Of a DNA stretch of 64,000 bases, positions 55,505 through 63,597 are shown piece by piece. Every line of letters starts with the position of its first letter. Position 1 is the stretch's first letter. This stretch comes from an uncultured Aquimarina sp. Its GTDB lineage: Bacteria > Bacteroidota > Bacteroidia > Flavobacteriales > Flavobacteriaceae. The translations under genes were made by a program, and so were the position numbers. The notes under the pieces are model-generated. The model had not been told where the DNA came from, did not search any database, and worked only from the letters and a program-made list of their open reading frames with translations. The stretch spans positions 1-64,000 of the forward strand of contig NZ_CANLOZ010000008.1 in NCBI RefSeq assembly GCF_947492965.1. Direction: 5' to 3'.

Positions 55505-56416
55505 TTAATTCATTCTATATTTTTCTCTATAGGCTGACGGACTCATGCCTTCTTTCTTTTTAAATACTCTTGAAAAATATTGTGGATATTCAAATCCCAA
55601 ATCATAGGCTACTTCAGAGATACTTTTATCTGGTTTCAATAAAATATTTTTCGCCTCATCAATAAGATATAATTGTAGGTGTTCTGTAGTGGTTTTACCC
55701 GTTTCTTTTTTTAAGGTATCACTAAGGTAACGTTGAGAAATGGACAACTTTTCTGCTATTTGCTCGATACTTGGAATTCCTTCTTCCTGTAATCGCCCGG
55801 ATTCAAAATATACCGTCAACTGATCATTAAATTGTTCCAATAGATTATTCGACAGCTCCTTTCTATGTATAAATTGTCGCTCGTAGAAACGATTGGCATA
55901 TTTTAAAAGGGTACTTAATTGCGAAATGATGATTTCTTTACTAAACTCATCCTGATTATTATGATATTCGGTTTCTATATTCTCGACTATGGATTCTATG
56001 AGTTTTTCTTCTTTTGGAGAAAGGTGTAATGCTTCATTTACAGAATACGAAAAGAAACCATATTTTTTTATTTGCTGAACTAGTTCTGTTCCTTTGATAA
56101 AATCTTCATGGAAATTTATCGAAAAACCTTTTTGTTCGAAAACTACACTACTATCCCATTGCAAAACTTGTCTGGGGGCTAAGCAGATTAATGCTCCATT
56201 GGTGAAATCGTATTTTGTTCGTCCGTAGTTTAAATCGCCTTTTACAATTTTCTTTAAGCTTATAGTATAACATTCGTTTGTAATGGGAGCAGAACTTTTT
56301 CTAGGGCATGGAAGAAAACTTTCTTCATTGGCAAATAATACGCTCAGCATCGGATGTTCTGGACGTGGAAGCTCCATATACTCTAAATACGCCGCAAGTG
56401 TTTTAAAATGTTGCAT
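55505..56416 (-). CDS. AraC-family transcriptional regulator
   Basis: This 303-residue regulator has a C-terminal double helix-turn-helix (about 205-300; PSIEQIAEKLSISQRYLSDTLKKETGKTTTEHLQLYLIDEAKNILL and SISEVAYDLGFEYPQYFSRVFKKKEGMSPSAYREKYRMN). The N-terminal ligand domain is typical of Bacteroidota AraC proteins. It is the last gene of a three-gene minus-strand run with the membrane protein and short-chain dehydrogenase genes, separated by 7 and 10 bases. It probably regulates that run. Confidence 0.93.
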   Translation of the reverse strand: MQHFKTLAAYLEYMELPRPEHPMLSVLFANEESFLPCPRKSSAPITNECYTISLKKIVKGDLNYGRTKYDFTNGALICLAPRQVLQWDSSVVFEQKGFSINFHEDFIKGTELVQQIKKYGFFSYSVNEALHLSPKEEKLIESIVENIETEYHNNQDEFSKEIIISQLSTLLKYANRFYERQFIHRKELSNNLLEQFNDQLTVYFESGRLQEEGIPSIEQIAEKLSISQRYLSDTLKKETGKTTTEHLQLYLIDEAKNILLKPDKSISEVAYDLGFEYPQYFSRVFKKKEGMSPSAYREKYRMN

Positions 56417-56423
56417 CCCAGTT

Positions 56424-56936
56424 TTAATTTTTTAATTCTTTTTCGGCTTGTAATAATTGTTGGTGATACGCTTCAATTCTGGCATTGGCGTTACTATCAA
56501 TAAGCACCACCACAGCTAATAATGCGATGGTAACCATACTACCGACTCTCCAACCTGATTTATCTATAAAAATAATCAACAAAGCAGCAACAATACTCAT
56601 TATTGGAATAACTTTGAAAACTATTAGTTGATACTCTTTCATGGTTTTCTCCGTTCTTGAAATTTCTGATTGTACAAAGGTAAAAGCGTCATTTTCATAG
56701 GCATCTGGAAAACTAGCAATCCTCGATTTATTGGAATATACGAGTCCAAATCCAATAATCAAAAGTAACGTACCAGCTATTAATGTTGGTATAATAAAAG
56801 CTTTTGAGAATTCGGTTTTTCCTAATTGCCAGAAACCAATGGTAGCACATAAAAATATCATTCCGAATAGAATAAAAAATACTGATGAAAAAACTTCAGC
56901 TTTTGCCCAATTCATTGCTGCTTTCAAAATTTCCAT
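56424..56936 (-). CDS. Membrane protein of unknown function in the SDR-AraC operon
   Basis: This 170-residue protein has four hydrophobic helices in pairs (about 14-34, 42-65, 106-125 and 128-145) with a charged C-terminal helix (NARIEAYHQQLLQAEKELKN). I do not recognise the family. It is encoded 10 bases after the SDR gene and 7 bases before the AraC regulator, so it belongs to that operon. Confidence 0.8.
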   Translation of the reverse strand: MEILKAAMNWAKAEVFSSVFFILFGMIFLCATIGFWQLGKTEFSKAFIIPTLIAGTLLLIIGFGLVYSNKSRIASFPDAYENDAFTFVQSEISRTEKTMKEYQLIVFKVIPIMSIVAALLIIFIDKSGWRVGSMVTIALLAVVVLIDSNANARIEAYHQQLLQAEKELKN

Positions 56937-56946
56937 GTCCTTAAAT

Positions 56947-57897
56947 TTAAAAATTCCACTTAAAATTAATTGCTTTTTCTGAGACTTCCCATAGCTTGTC
57001 AGCCACTACTTTATCTTTTGCGTGAGGTTCTAGTTTACATGCTCCAACGGGACCTGTCCAGTAACCTCTTCCAGTAGGACCATAAAAACCTCTTTGATCT
57101 AAATCAGGTTCTGTAGCACACATCAATTGCGGATAGGCTCCTCTTTCTGCAGATTGTACAAATGGAGAAAGCTTCATCAATTGCCAAACAAATCGTGTCA
57201 TGAGACCTCCGCTTGTTTTTATGAGTGAAGTTCTAGAAGCTCCTGGATGACAAGCATATGATTTAACATCTGTTTTTCCAGCTTCTTTTAGTCGATCTTG
57301 TAATTCGTACACACACATAATCTGCGCCAATTTACTCTGACTATATACGCTATTAGGACTGTAATTCTTATCCCAATTCATATCATCAAATTGTATGGTT
57401 TTAATACCCATATTGTATCCCATACTACCTACAACAACAATACGACCTTTCGATTCTTCTATTCTCGGGTATAATAGGGCTTGTAGCAAAAAGTTCCCAT
57501 AATGATTCACTCCCAATTGGCTTTCGAAACCATCAACGGTCAACTTTTGTTGTGGTACTTGAGCAATGGCAGCATTACAAAGTAAAGCATCAATACGCGG
57601 AATTGTATTTAATACTTCTGCTGCCGCTTCCCTTACAGAAGCTTGTTCTACCAAATCCATACGAATGTTTACTACATCAATATGATTTCCTAATGCTGCT
57701 TTTAATATTGAAATGGTATCTTCTGACTTTTTAGGATTTCGATTAAGCATCACTACTTTCGCTCCTTTTGACAACAATATTTTCGCTGCTTCAAAACCAG
57801 TACCACTTGTAGTGCCAGTGATGACATATGTTCGTCCGCTTACATCTTTAATCCTATTGGGAGTCCACCCTTTTTTACCAAACGCTTCTGTACTCAT
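56947..57897 (-). CDS. Short-chain dehydrogenase/reductase
   Basis: This 316-residue SDR has the cofactor motif TGTTSGTGFEAAK (about 31-43), the NAG-like motif CNAAIAQ, and the catalytic YSQSK (in NSVYSQSKLAQ), giving Tyr and Lys. It resembles protochlorophyllide reductase/retinol dehydrogenase-like SDRs of the longer type. The substrate is unknown. It starts the SDR-membrane protein-AraC run. Confidence 0.9.
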   Translation of the reverse strand: MSTEAFGKKGWTPNRIKDVSGRTYVITGTTSGTGFEAAKILLSKGAKVVMLNRNPKKSEDTISILKAALGNHIDVVNIRMDLVEQASVREAAAEVLNTIPRIDALLCNAAIAQVPQQKLTVDGFESQLGVNHYGNFLLQALLYPRIEESKGRIVVVGSMGYNMGIKTIQFDDMNWDKNYSPNSVYSQSKLAQIMCVYELQDRLKEAGKTDVKSYACHPGASRTSLIKTSGGLMTRFVWQLMKLSPFVQSAERGAYPQLMCATEPDLDQRGFYGPTGRGYWTGPVGACKLEPHAKDKVVADKLWEVSEKAINFKWNF

Positions 57898-58081
57898 TTT
57901 TTTAATATTTTATTAAAAAGAATACTGCAAAGTTAAGTGTCACAGGATGTTACTTTCGTATACAAAATTTCGAATCTTGTATATTTTTTAGGCTTAGGAA
58001 TAATTGAATTCTATAACAATATGAATAATATGTTACGTTTCCCATTATTTAAAGCAGATGAACAAATTCTTGTTATACAAA

Positions 58082-58115
58082 AAAAACCGAGATGTTTATG
58101 AACATCTCGGTTTTT
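58082..58115. terminator. Bidirectional terminator after the collagen-like lipoprotein gene
   Basis: AAAAACCGAGATGTT (58082-58096) pairs exactly with AACATCTCGGTTTTT (58101-58115) across a 4-base loop, with T runs on both strands. On the minus strand it terminates the lipoprotein gene. Confidence 0.88.
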
Positions 58116-58143
58116 ATAAATATTTTGTATTACTAATGATTTA

Positions 58144-58716
58144 CTATTGATTAAGGTAATTTACTACTTCTTCGTAGCTATTAATATCAATCCCTTTATC
58201 CCATAATTGCTGTACTTTCATCTCTCTTGTAGAAGCACTTCGTGCAGTCGCATCACTAGTCGGAATAATGAAATAACGAACTTTCGAAATACTAGCATTT
58301 AATGGACCCGTAGTGGAAAGAGCATAAATGGTAACCAAATCTGGTTCATAGGTATAGGTGATTACTTCTTCATTACCACTATCAAATGGAAATGCATACG
58401 TCATAGGATACCAAACATTATCACCAAAAAGTTGGAAATAAACTAAAACTAAAGCATCGTCAATAACTGCTTCTGTTAATGAGGTCTCTGTTATTTCTAC
58501 AAAATTTGCTTCCTGACCTAAGTAAGATCCTGATGTCCATGAAGGAAAAGGATCTACTGTTACACCTGTTACATTTGCATTCCCATCTTGTCCAGGTTCT
58601 CCTTGTACTCCTTGTTCCCCGTTTAATCCGTCCATACCATCTTCTCCTTCACAAGAAACAAACAGTGATAAAGAGATTATAAACGAAAAATAAAATAGCT
58701 TTTTTAAAGTTTTCAT
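58144..58716 (-). CDS. Collagen-like lipoprotein
   Basis: This 190-residue protein has a lipoprotein signal (SFIISLSLFVSC). Next comes a short collagen-like Gly-X-Y stretch (about 25-46; GEDGMDGLNGEQGVQGEPG), then a globular beta-rich domain of about 130 residues that ends YEEVVNYLNQ. Short collagen segments next to the lipid anchor recur in flavobacterial surface proteins and may act as stalks. The function of the globular part is unknown. Confidence 0.82.
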   Translation of the reverse strand: MKTLKKLFYFSFIISLSLFVSCEGEDGMDGLNGEQGVQGEPGQDGNANVTGVTVDPFPSWTSGSYLGQEANFVEITETSLTEAVIDDALVLVYFQLFGDNVWYPMTYAFPFDSGNEEVITYTYEPDLVTIYALSTTGPLNASISKVRYFIIPTSDATARSASTREMKVQQLWDKGIDINSYEEVVNYLNQ

Positions 58717-58833
58717 AATTTAATATTTAAAAGTGTTTTCCTATTAATCTTTCTACTTTTAAAAAGGTTAACATAGAAAAGAATCTTTTTTTATAAATTA
58801 TGATTTTAATACTCTTACAAGTGATTCCTTATT

Positions 58834-59472
58834 TCATTTATAATTTCCTTTTGCCCATTGAATCGTAGGGGTTATCCATTCTTGTAAAGGCTTGAATAAA
58901 AATCCATGCCCCATTCCTGTATTTAATTCTATTTCCTTAAAATTCTTGATCGTACAAGTGGAGTTTTCTTTTCGTTTACTTGCAGAAACACCAAAAGGAT
59001 CCGACTTTTCGTAAATAGTTAAAATATTTCCACAATAATTAATTTCAGGAATTTGCTCGATATCACTATCCTGAAAACTTGCTACAAATACAAAATTTAG
59101 GTCTTGGTTATTGGCTAGAGTAGACACATATTGTGCAATATAACCACCTTTGGAAGTACCAACAACTGTTATTTTATCAGGTGCTACTCCATTTTGTAGT
59201 AAACTATCGATTTGATTCACGACTCCAATCGCGTACGTACGTGCATTTACATTTCCGTTTCTTTGTTCGCTCATCACCTTGAATCCGCTCCTTTTGAAGG
59301 TGTCTAAAATCTCTTTATACGCTACCTTTCCATATTGCGGATGAGATTCTTGTAATGTATGTTCTTCTAAAAAACGATTATGTAGAAAGAATATAATACG
59401 ATCATCTTTTTGTGCTTTACAAGCATAAAACATAACACAAAATAGTATTCCTAAGAATCGATTTGTTTTCAT
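58834..59472 (-). CDS. Alpha/beta hydrolase-fold lipoprotein
   Basis: This 212-residue protein has a short lipoprotein-like signal (LGILFCVMFYAC, C18). The hydrolase nucleophile elbow is GTSKGG (S107). An early strand-turn IIFFLHNRF could form the oxyanion region. A late GMGHGF gives the catalytic His, and Asp is likely in EKSDPFG. It is small for the fold. The substrate is unknown. Confidence 0.8.
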   Translation of the reverse strand: MKTNRFLGILFCVMFYACKAQKDDRIIFFLHNRFLEEHTLQESHPQYGKVAYKEILDTFKRSGFKVMSEQRNGNVNARTYAIGVVNQIDSLLQNGVAPDKITVVGTSKGGYIAQYVSTLANNQDLNFVFVASFQDSDIEQIPEINYCGNILTIYEKSDPFGVSASKRKENSTCTIKNFKEIELNTGMGHGFLFKPLQEWITPTIQWAKGNYK

Positions 59473-59536
59473 AAATTTCTATGTATAACTGAGCAAGTAT
59501 TAACAATATTGAAACTCAATAAATACATTTTTTTAT

Positions 59537-59980
59537 CTACTTTTTTAATTCCATATGAAGTATCGGATATGGTTTTCCGGTAGCATCCAACTCTGAACGA
59601 TTTATCACCTCAAATCCTTGATGTTTATAAAACCCAACTGCTTGCTCATTTTGTTCATTTACATCAACTTTAATTACTTCCATTTGATCAATGGAATATT
59701 CTAACAATGTTTTCCCTATCTTTTTACCGCGGTAATTAGGATCAATAAATAGCATTTCTAAATTCTGTTCTGCTACTCCTAGAAAACCAACTATTTTCTT
59801 ATTCTCGTTTCGTACACATCTTAACGTTACCGCATCCAAATATGTATTTAAGATCAGTGGTTTAAAATATGCTATATCTTCTTCTTTCAAAAAGTGATGT
59901 GTCGCTCTTACTGATGATTCCCACACCTCTACTACTTCTTGATATTCGGATTTGTTAATAGTATCTATATTATATTTCAT
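59537..59980 (-). CDS. GNAT-family acetyltransferase
   Basis: This 147-residue enzyme has the GNAT acetyl-CoA loop MLFIDPNYRGKKIGKTLLEYSI (R/Q-x-x-G-x-G/A pattern). It ends with the family's late beta strand (AVGFYKHQGFEVINRSELDATGKPYPILHMEL). It resembles the RimI/YjgM branch. The substrate is unknown, and it is likely cytosolic. Confidence 0.88.
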   Translation of the reverse strand: MKYNIDTINKSEYQEVVEVWESSVRATHHFLKEEDIAYFKPLILNTYLDAVTLRCVRNENKKIVGFLGVAEQNLEMLFIDPNYRGKKIGKTLLEYSIDQMEVIKVDVNEQNEQAVGFYKHQGFEVINRSELDATGKPYPILHMELKK

Positions 59981-60045
59981 TTTGTTACCATTTGAATATG
60001 AATTGATCCTTAATTAAGATCGACATATTAATCATACGTTTTTAA

Positions 60046-60636
60046 CTACAAATATTTTTTAATTTCAGTTTCAAAGCCTGGTTTGCTCGGTCTTAAATCT
60101 GCATTACTTAGGATCTTGCCTTCAGGAGATATGATCACATATTTAGGCAAACTTATTCCTACTACTTCCTCATCTTTCACGTTAAATTTTGAATAAATTA
60201 AATATGCGAAAGAATCTTTGTTAAATCTACCATACCAGTAATTATTTCCTTCCCAATTATTTTCTGTAACATACTCTTTCCAGTTGGAGAAATCACTATC
60301 AATGGATATAGAGATAAATGTTACATTTTCATTTTTATACTTCTTTGCAATCTCTTTAAACATCGGAGCTTCTTTTATACAAGGAGAACACCAAGTCGCC
60401 CAAAAATCAATTACTAATAATTTGCCTCTAAATGTATCTGTTCCAATAAAGGTACTATCTATTGTGGTGATTGTGGCACTACCAACCTGCTTACCTTCCG
60501 CGGCCATCGCTAGTTTTTGCTCTTCGGTTATAGTTGTTATTTCATTTTGCTCTGTTTCTGTCTTCCTTATATCTGTAGTATTGTTGCAGCTAAAAGATAC
60601 TAATACAACAAGTAAACATGGTAGTGTAGTCTTCAT
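60046..60636 (-). CDS. TlpA-like thioredoxin-fold lipoprotein
   Basis: This 196-residue protein has a lipoprotein signal (LLVVLVSFSC, C17) and a TlpA/ResA-like thioredoxin domain with the active site WATWCSPC (C83, C86). The conserved KYVIISPEGKIL has the cis-Pro region nearby (SLPKYVI). It should act as a thiol-disulfide oxidoreductase outside the cytosol, perhaps for cytochrome c or other cysteine proteins. It is next to the DUF4157-leader protein gene on the same strand, 80 bases apart. Confidence 0.88.
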   Translation of the reverse strand: MKTTLPCLLVVLVSFSCNNTTDIRKTETEQNEITTITEEQKLAMAAEGKQVGSATITTIDSTFIGTDTFRGKLLVIDFWATWCSPCIKEAPMFKEIAKKYKNENVTFISISIDSDFSNWKEYVTENNWEGNNYWYGRFNKDSFAYLIYSKFNVKDEEVVGISLPKYVIISPEGKILSNADLRPSKPGFETEIKKYL

Positions 60637-60716
60637 ATCTATGATTTTATTTAATATAGGTATCCCAGACGAGTAAAATGTTACCTTTATTTTTAATTTT
60701 TTAGCAACATTTTTGA

Positions 60717-61241
60717 TTAGCTAGGAGGTGTTGGCAAACCTTTAAGCCAAGCGATCATATCGGCTGCAGCATTCTTCATTTGAGTCTCTAAATCACCTCC
60801 TGCTGGAACATTTACGTTGCTTTCAATCCAATCTCCTTTATCATCTTCATTATAATCTATTCGATTATAGACGCCTCCTTTTGTATCCTTGCGAACATGA
60901 AAATGAGTAACATCAGGGCCACTTTTCCGAACAGTTATATGAATCCCATTACCAGGATTATAATTGTAAGTATTTCCTTTGTTGGGTCCAGTTAACCCGC
61001 CACCTCTTAATTGACTAACACTTACTCGTCTCATTTGTACTGTTTGAAAAGCCATTTTTTGAAGAGCTTTCAATTGCTTTGCTTTTGGACTATTATTAGC
61101 GATCGTTTGCAATTTTCGTTGTGCCGAAGCCTCTGGTTTATTATCTACAAACTGCAATGTAGATTCTCCACTGCTCTGTTCCCTAGCGCTAGAAGCTGTC
61201 ACCGATGTATGTTCTTGTGTTTTATCAGCGTAAGTATTCAT
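60717..61241 (-). CDS. DUF4157-type leader protein without the DUF4157 domain (candidate eCIS cargo)
   Basis: This 174-residue protein begins with MNTYADKTQEHTS, ESTLQFVDNKPEASAQRKLQ and NNSPKAKQLKALQKMA. From memory, this matches the N-terminal leader shared by many Bacteroidota proteins carrying DUF4157 (the metallopeptidase-like domain linked to extracellular contractile injection systems). The DUF4157 domain itself is absent. Instead a C-terminal part of about 100 residues follows (about 75-174), with NPGNGIHITVRKSGPDVTHFHVRKDTKGG and a W-rich tail. His-rich HFHV and D/E could be catalytic. An effector or toxin role is inference. No injection-system gene or obvious immunity gene is seen in the window. 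Confidence 0.72.
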   Translation of the reverse strand: MNTYADKTQEHTSVTASSAREQSSGESTLQFVDNKPEASAQRKLQTIANNSPKAKQLKALQKMAFQTVQMRRVSVSQLRGGGLTGPNKGNTYNYNPGNGIHITVRKSGPDVTHFHVRKDTKGGVYNRIDYNEDDKGDWIESNVNVPAGGDLETQMKNAAADMIAWLKGLPTPPS

Positions 61242-61453
61242 AGTATGCCCTTTTAGAATTTGATCAATTACCTGTATAGTAGGTATATATCTCCCACCGA
61301 AAATATTCTTGCTCTATTTTATTCCCCAATGCAAGAATCATCAAACCTCCTTTAAAGTAACGCAAATTTCCCCAGATAAAAAAACTAGATGTGCTCTAAT
61401 TGATCTCTATAAATGTTGGATTGTCCTTGAGCTATTATGCGCAACCTTTAGAT

Positions 61454-61975
61454 TTATTGTAAATGGTATAATTCGATTACTTTTTGCACATCGGTTTTAT
61501 TGGTAATCTCATAGAAATAATGTAATTGCCATTGCTGAGTTTTGATGGCTTGCTTGCTCTGTGGTTGATCCCAAATTGGATATACTCTAAAACCTCTTTT
61601 TCCGTCTTTTGATTCAGTAGTTACTATCGCCCTGTTCACCAACTCTTTTTTTGGAAAAACAAACTGTCCTAATCTGTGTTTGTTGGTAACTTGTACGATA
61701 AAGAAATCAAAATGATCACTAGCTTCATAAGGTGCTGTGATCCCTTCTTTATTTCGTTTCCAAAAGGTTACAAACTGACCCACTTTTTTAGGAGTGATCT
61801 TCGCGCTTCTACTAATCACTCGCTTTTCATTTAGCAAAAAATTACAAGCATCATATTCCTTTCCTTCGGATTCAACAATGAGATCAGAAATTTCTAAATC
61901 ACAATGCTCATAAACCATATTTTGTAAAGCAAGCAAATTTTTATTGAGTTTCGTGTTTCGTGAATTAACTCCCAA
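61454..61975 (-). CDS. MepB-family protein
   Basis: This 173-residue protein matches the MepB family: VESEGKEYDACNFLLNEKRVISRSAKITPKKVGQFVTFWKRNKEGITAPYEASDHFDFFIVQV and later GQFVFPKKELVNRAIV and GKRGFRVYPIWDQPQSKQAIKTQQWQLHYF. MepB was named in Staphylococcus beside the MepA multidrug pump, and its function is not settled. The first codon is TTG (61975), overlapping the end of the upstream membrane protein gene by 11 bases. The conserved start of the family requires about this point, since the next ATG is 19 codons inside. Confidence 0.88.
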   Translation of the reverse strand: MGVNSRNTKLNKNLLALQNMVYEHCDLEISDLIVESEGKEYDACNFLLNEKRVISRSAKITPKKVGQFVTFWKRNKEGITAPYEASDHFDFFIVQVTNKHRLGQFVFPKKELVNRAIVTTESKDGKRGFRVYPIWDQPQSKQAIKTQQWQLHYFYEITNKTDVQKVIELYHLQ

Positions 61976-62393
61976 ATCTGGTCATGGTTATAAAAATTAG
62001 TAGCAAAGTCAAGATACCAATGATCGTAGTAAAAAGACCTACTCTTTTAGATTTGGTCCAACCAGATAAGGCAATCATAGTGGTAAGAGAAAAAAGTCCG
62101 ATAATAAAAGTGATCATCCCCACTACTCTAGCAACTTGAAAATCGTTTAATGACACATCCTTAATATAGCCTCCTGGTGTGGTTGTCATTACAATATTGA
62201 CCATAGCAAACACACTCACTAAAAAACATCCAGCTGCCAGTGTTGCAGATTTTAAAATACGATTAGTGAGTTTATCATTTTTATCAGCAACTAATAGGTT
62301 TGCTACCACAGTAATCGAAAAACCACTTAACAACGAAGTAATTAAAAGCGTTTGTTTTCCTAATTCATTCCAATATTCTAATGTCATTTCCAT
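61965..62393 (-). CDS. Four-helix membrane protein, unknown function
   Basis: This 142-residue protein has four transmembrane helices (about 10-32, 45-68, 90-112 and 118-138) with few charged residues in them. Two ATGs lie at its start (62393 and 62387). It overlaps the MepB gene by 11 bases, so the two are coupled. No family is recognised. Confidence 0.8.
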   Translation of the reverse strand: MEMTLEYWNELGKQTLLITSLLSGFSITVVANLLVADKNDKLTNRILKSATLAAGCFLVSVFAMVNIVMTTTPGGYIKDVSLNDFQVARVVGMITFIIGLFSLTTMIALSGWTKSKRVGLFTTIIGILTLLLIFITMTRFGS

Positions 62394-62498
62394 CTAATAA
62401 AGTTAATTCTAATGATTGTATCTGTACCTGAACACTCACTTTTATTTTGTGATCATCTTGAAAGTTCTTTTAAAGAAACATAAATTCCTATACATAAA

Positions 62499-62526
62499 AA
62501 AACCAGTATGGATATCTACTGGTTTT
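62499..62526 (-). terminator. Terminator after the FMN reductase gene
   Basis: AAAACCAGTA (62499-62508) pairs exactly with TACTGGTTTT (62517-62526) across an 8-base loop. On the minus strand a run of T residues follows (TTTTTTTATG). It ends the DoxX-FMN reductase operon. Confidence 0.82.
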
Positions 62527-62571
62527 AAATTAGGAGGGTTGTATGTATCTGCACTTCCAAAGACACTATCC

Positions 62572-63117
62572 TCATCTTATGGAAGGGCTTAATTGTTGTT
62601 CAAAAAGTTGGATTTTCTCCCTCAATTCTTCTTTTAATTCGTGATCAGCGATTTCATTTTCTAAAAAATTATCATAGAAACTAGGCAATGAAAAATCTGC
62701 AGCAATATGAGCACCCAGATATGGGAAATACATCTTTGCAGATTGCAAAACGGTTATACCTCCTCGATCACCAGGCGAAGTAGCCATTAACAACATGGGC
62801 TTTTCTCTCCATATCTTCATATGTACTCGAGACAACCAATCGAGCACATTTTTAAATACTGCTGCATAGGCTCCATTATGTTCTGCAAGAGAAATAATAA
62901 AACCATCTGCCTGATTGATCAGTTCATCGAGTCTCTTAACCGCTGTAGGTATTCCATTTTCCGCTTCGTAATCTACACCATATATGGGTAGGACATAATC
63001 GTTTAAATCAATAGAAATAATTTCTACTTCTTCTAAGAAGCTGGTGGTATAGGACAGTAAACTCTTGTTGATAGATTTTTGACTATTGGTTCCTGCAATT
63101 GTGATTATTTTTTTCAT
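62572..63117 (-). CDS. NADPH-dependent FMN reductase
   Basis: This 181-residue flavodoxin-like reductase has the phosphate-binding N-terminal loop TIAGTNSQKSINKSLLSYT and the later GFIISLAEHNGAYAAVFKNVLDWLS, matching the azoreductase/ChrR family. It uses NAD(P)H to reduce FMN or quinones. It is separated by 5 bases from the upstream DoxX gene, so the two form one operon, and both may serve redox stress protection. Confidence 0.9.
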   Translation of the reverse strand: MKKIITIAGTNSQKSINKSLLSYTTSFLEEVEIISIDLNDYVLPIYGVDYEAENGIPTAVKRLDELINQADGFIISLAEHNGAYAAVFKNVLDWLSRVHMKIWREKPMLLMATSPGDRGGITVLQSAKMYFPYLGAHIAADFSLPSFYDNFLENEIADHELKEELREKIQLFEQQLSPSIR

Positions 63118-63122
63118 GATTC

Positions 63123-63575
63123 CTATTTTTTAGAGATTAGATGATCTACGGACCATTTTCCACTACCGTTTATGACAATACTTAGAGCCAGACCAATGAT
63201 TAGAAGCGAATATTCATACCCTTCTCCGGCTTGATTGCCAAACCAATTCATAAAAAACCCATGTTCCAGTTGTGTTGTGACAATAATTCCTGTAAACATT
63301 CCTGCTAGTGCTAATGCCCAAAACCTACTGCAGATTCCCAACAGTAATGAGATAGATCCGAAAAATTCAATTATGATTACAGCACCAGCCACAATACTGG
63401 GCAACCCCATTTGGGTAGTTAAGGATTCCATAGTCGCTGAATATCCATACCCTCCAAAGAGTCCTAATAATTTTTGTGCTCCATGCGGAAATATAACTAC
63501 CCCTAATGTGAGTCGTGCGATACTAAATCCAATATTGGGATCTGTTGTTAAAAGTTTGTTTACTAAATTTTTCAT
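63123..63575 (-). CDS. DoxX-family membrane protein
   Basis: This 150-residue protein has four transmembrane helices (about 20-40, 60-80, 85-105 and 118-137) and the DoxX start NIGFSIARLTLGVVIFPHGAQKLLGLFGG. DoxX family members are found with thiosulfate:quinone oxidoreductase and with many redox operons. It heads the operon with the FMN reductase. Confidence 0.9.
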   Translation of the reverse strand: MKNLVNKLLTTDPNIGFSIARLTLGVVIFPHGAQKLLGLFGGYGYSATMESLTTQMGLPSIVAGAVIIIEFFGSISLLLGICSRFWALALAGMFTGIIVTTQLEHGFFMNWFGNQAGEGYEYSLLIIGLALSIVINGSGKWSVDHLISKK

Positions 63576-63597
63576 ACTGTTTAAGATTTAAAAATGT

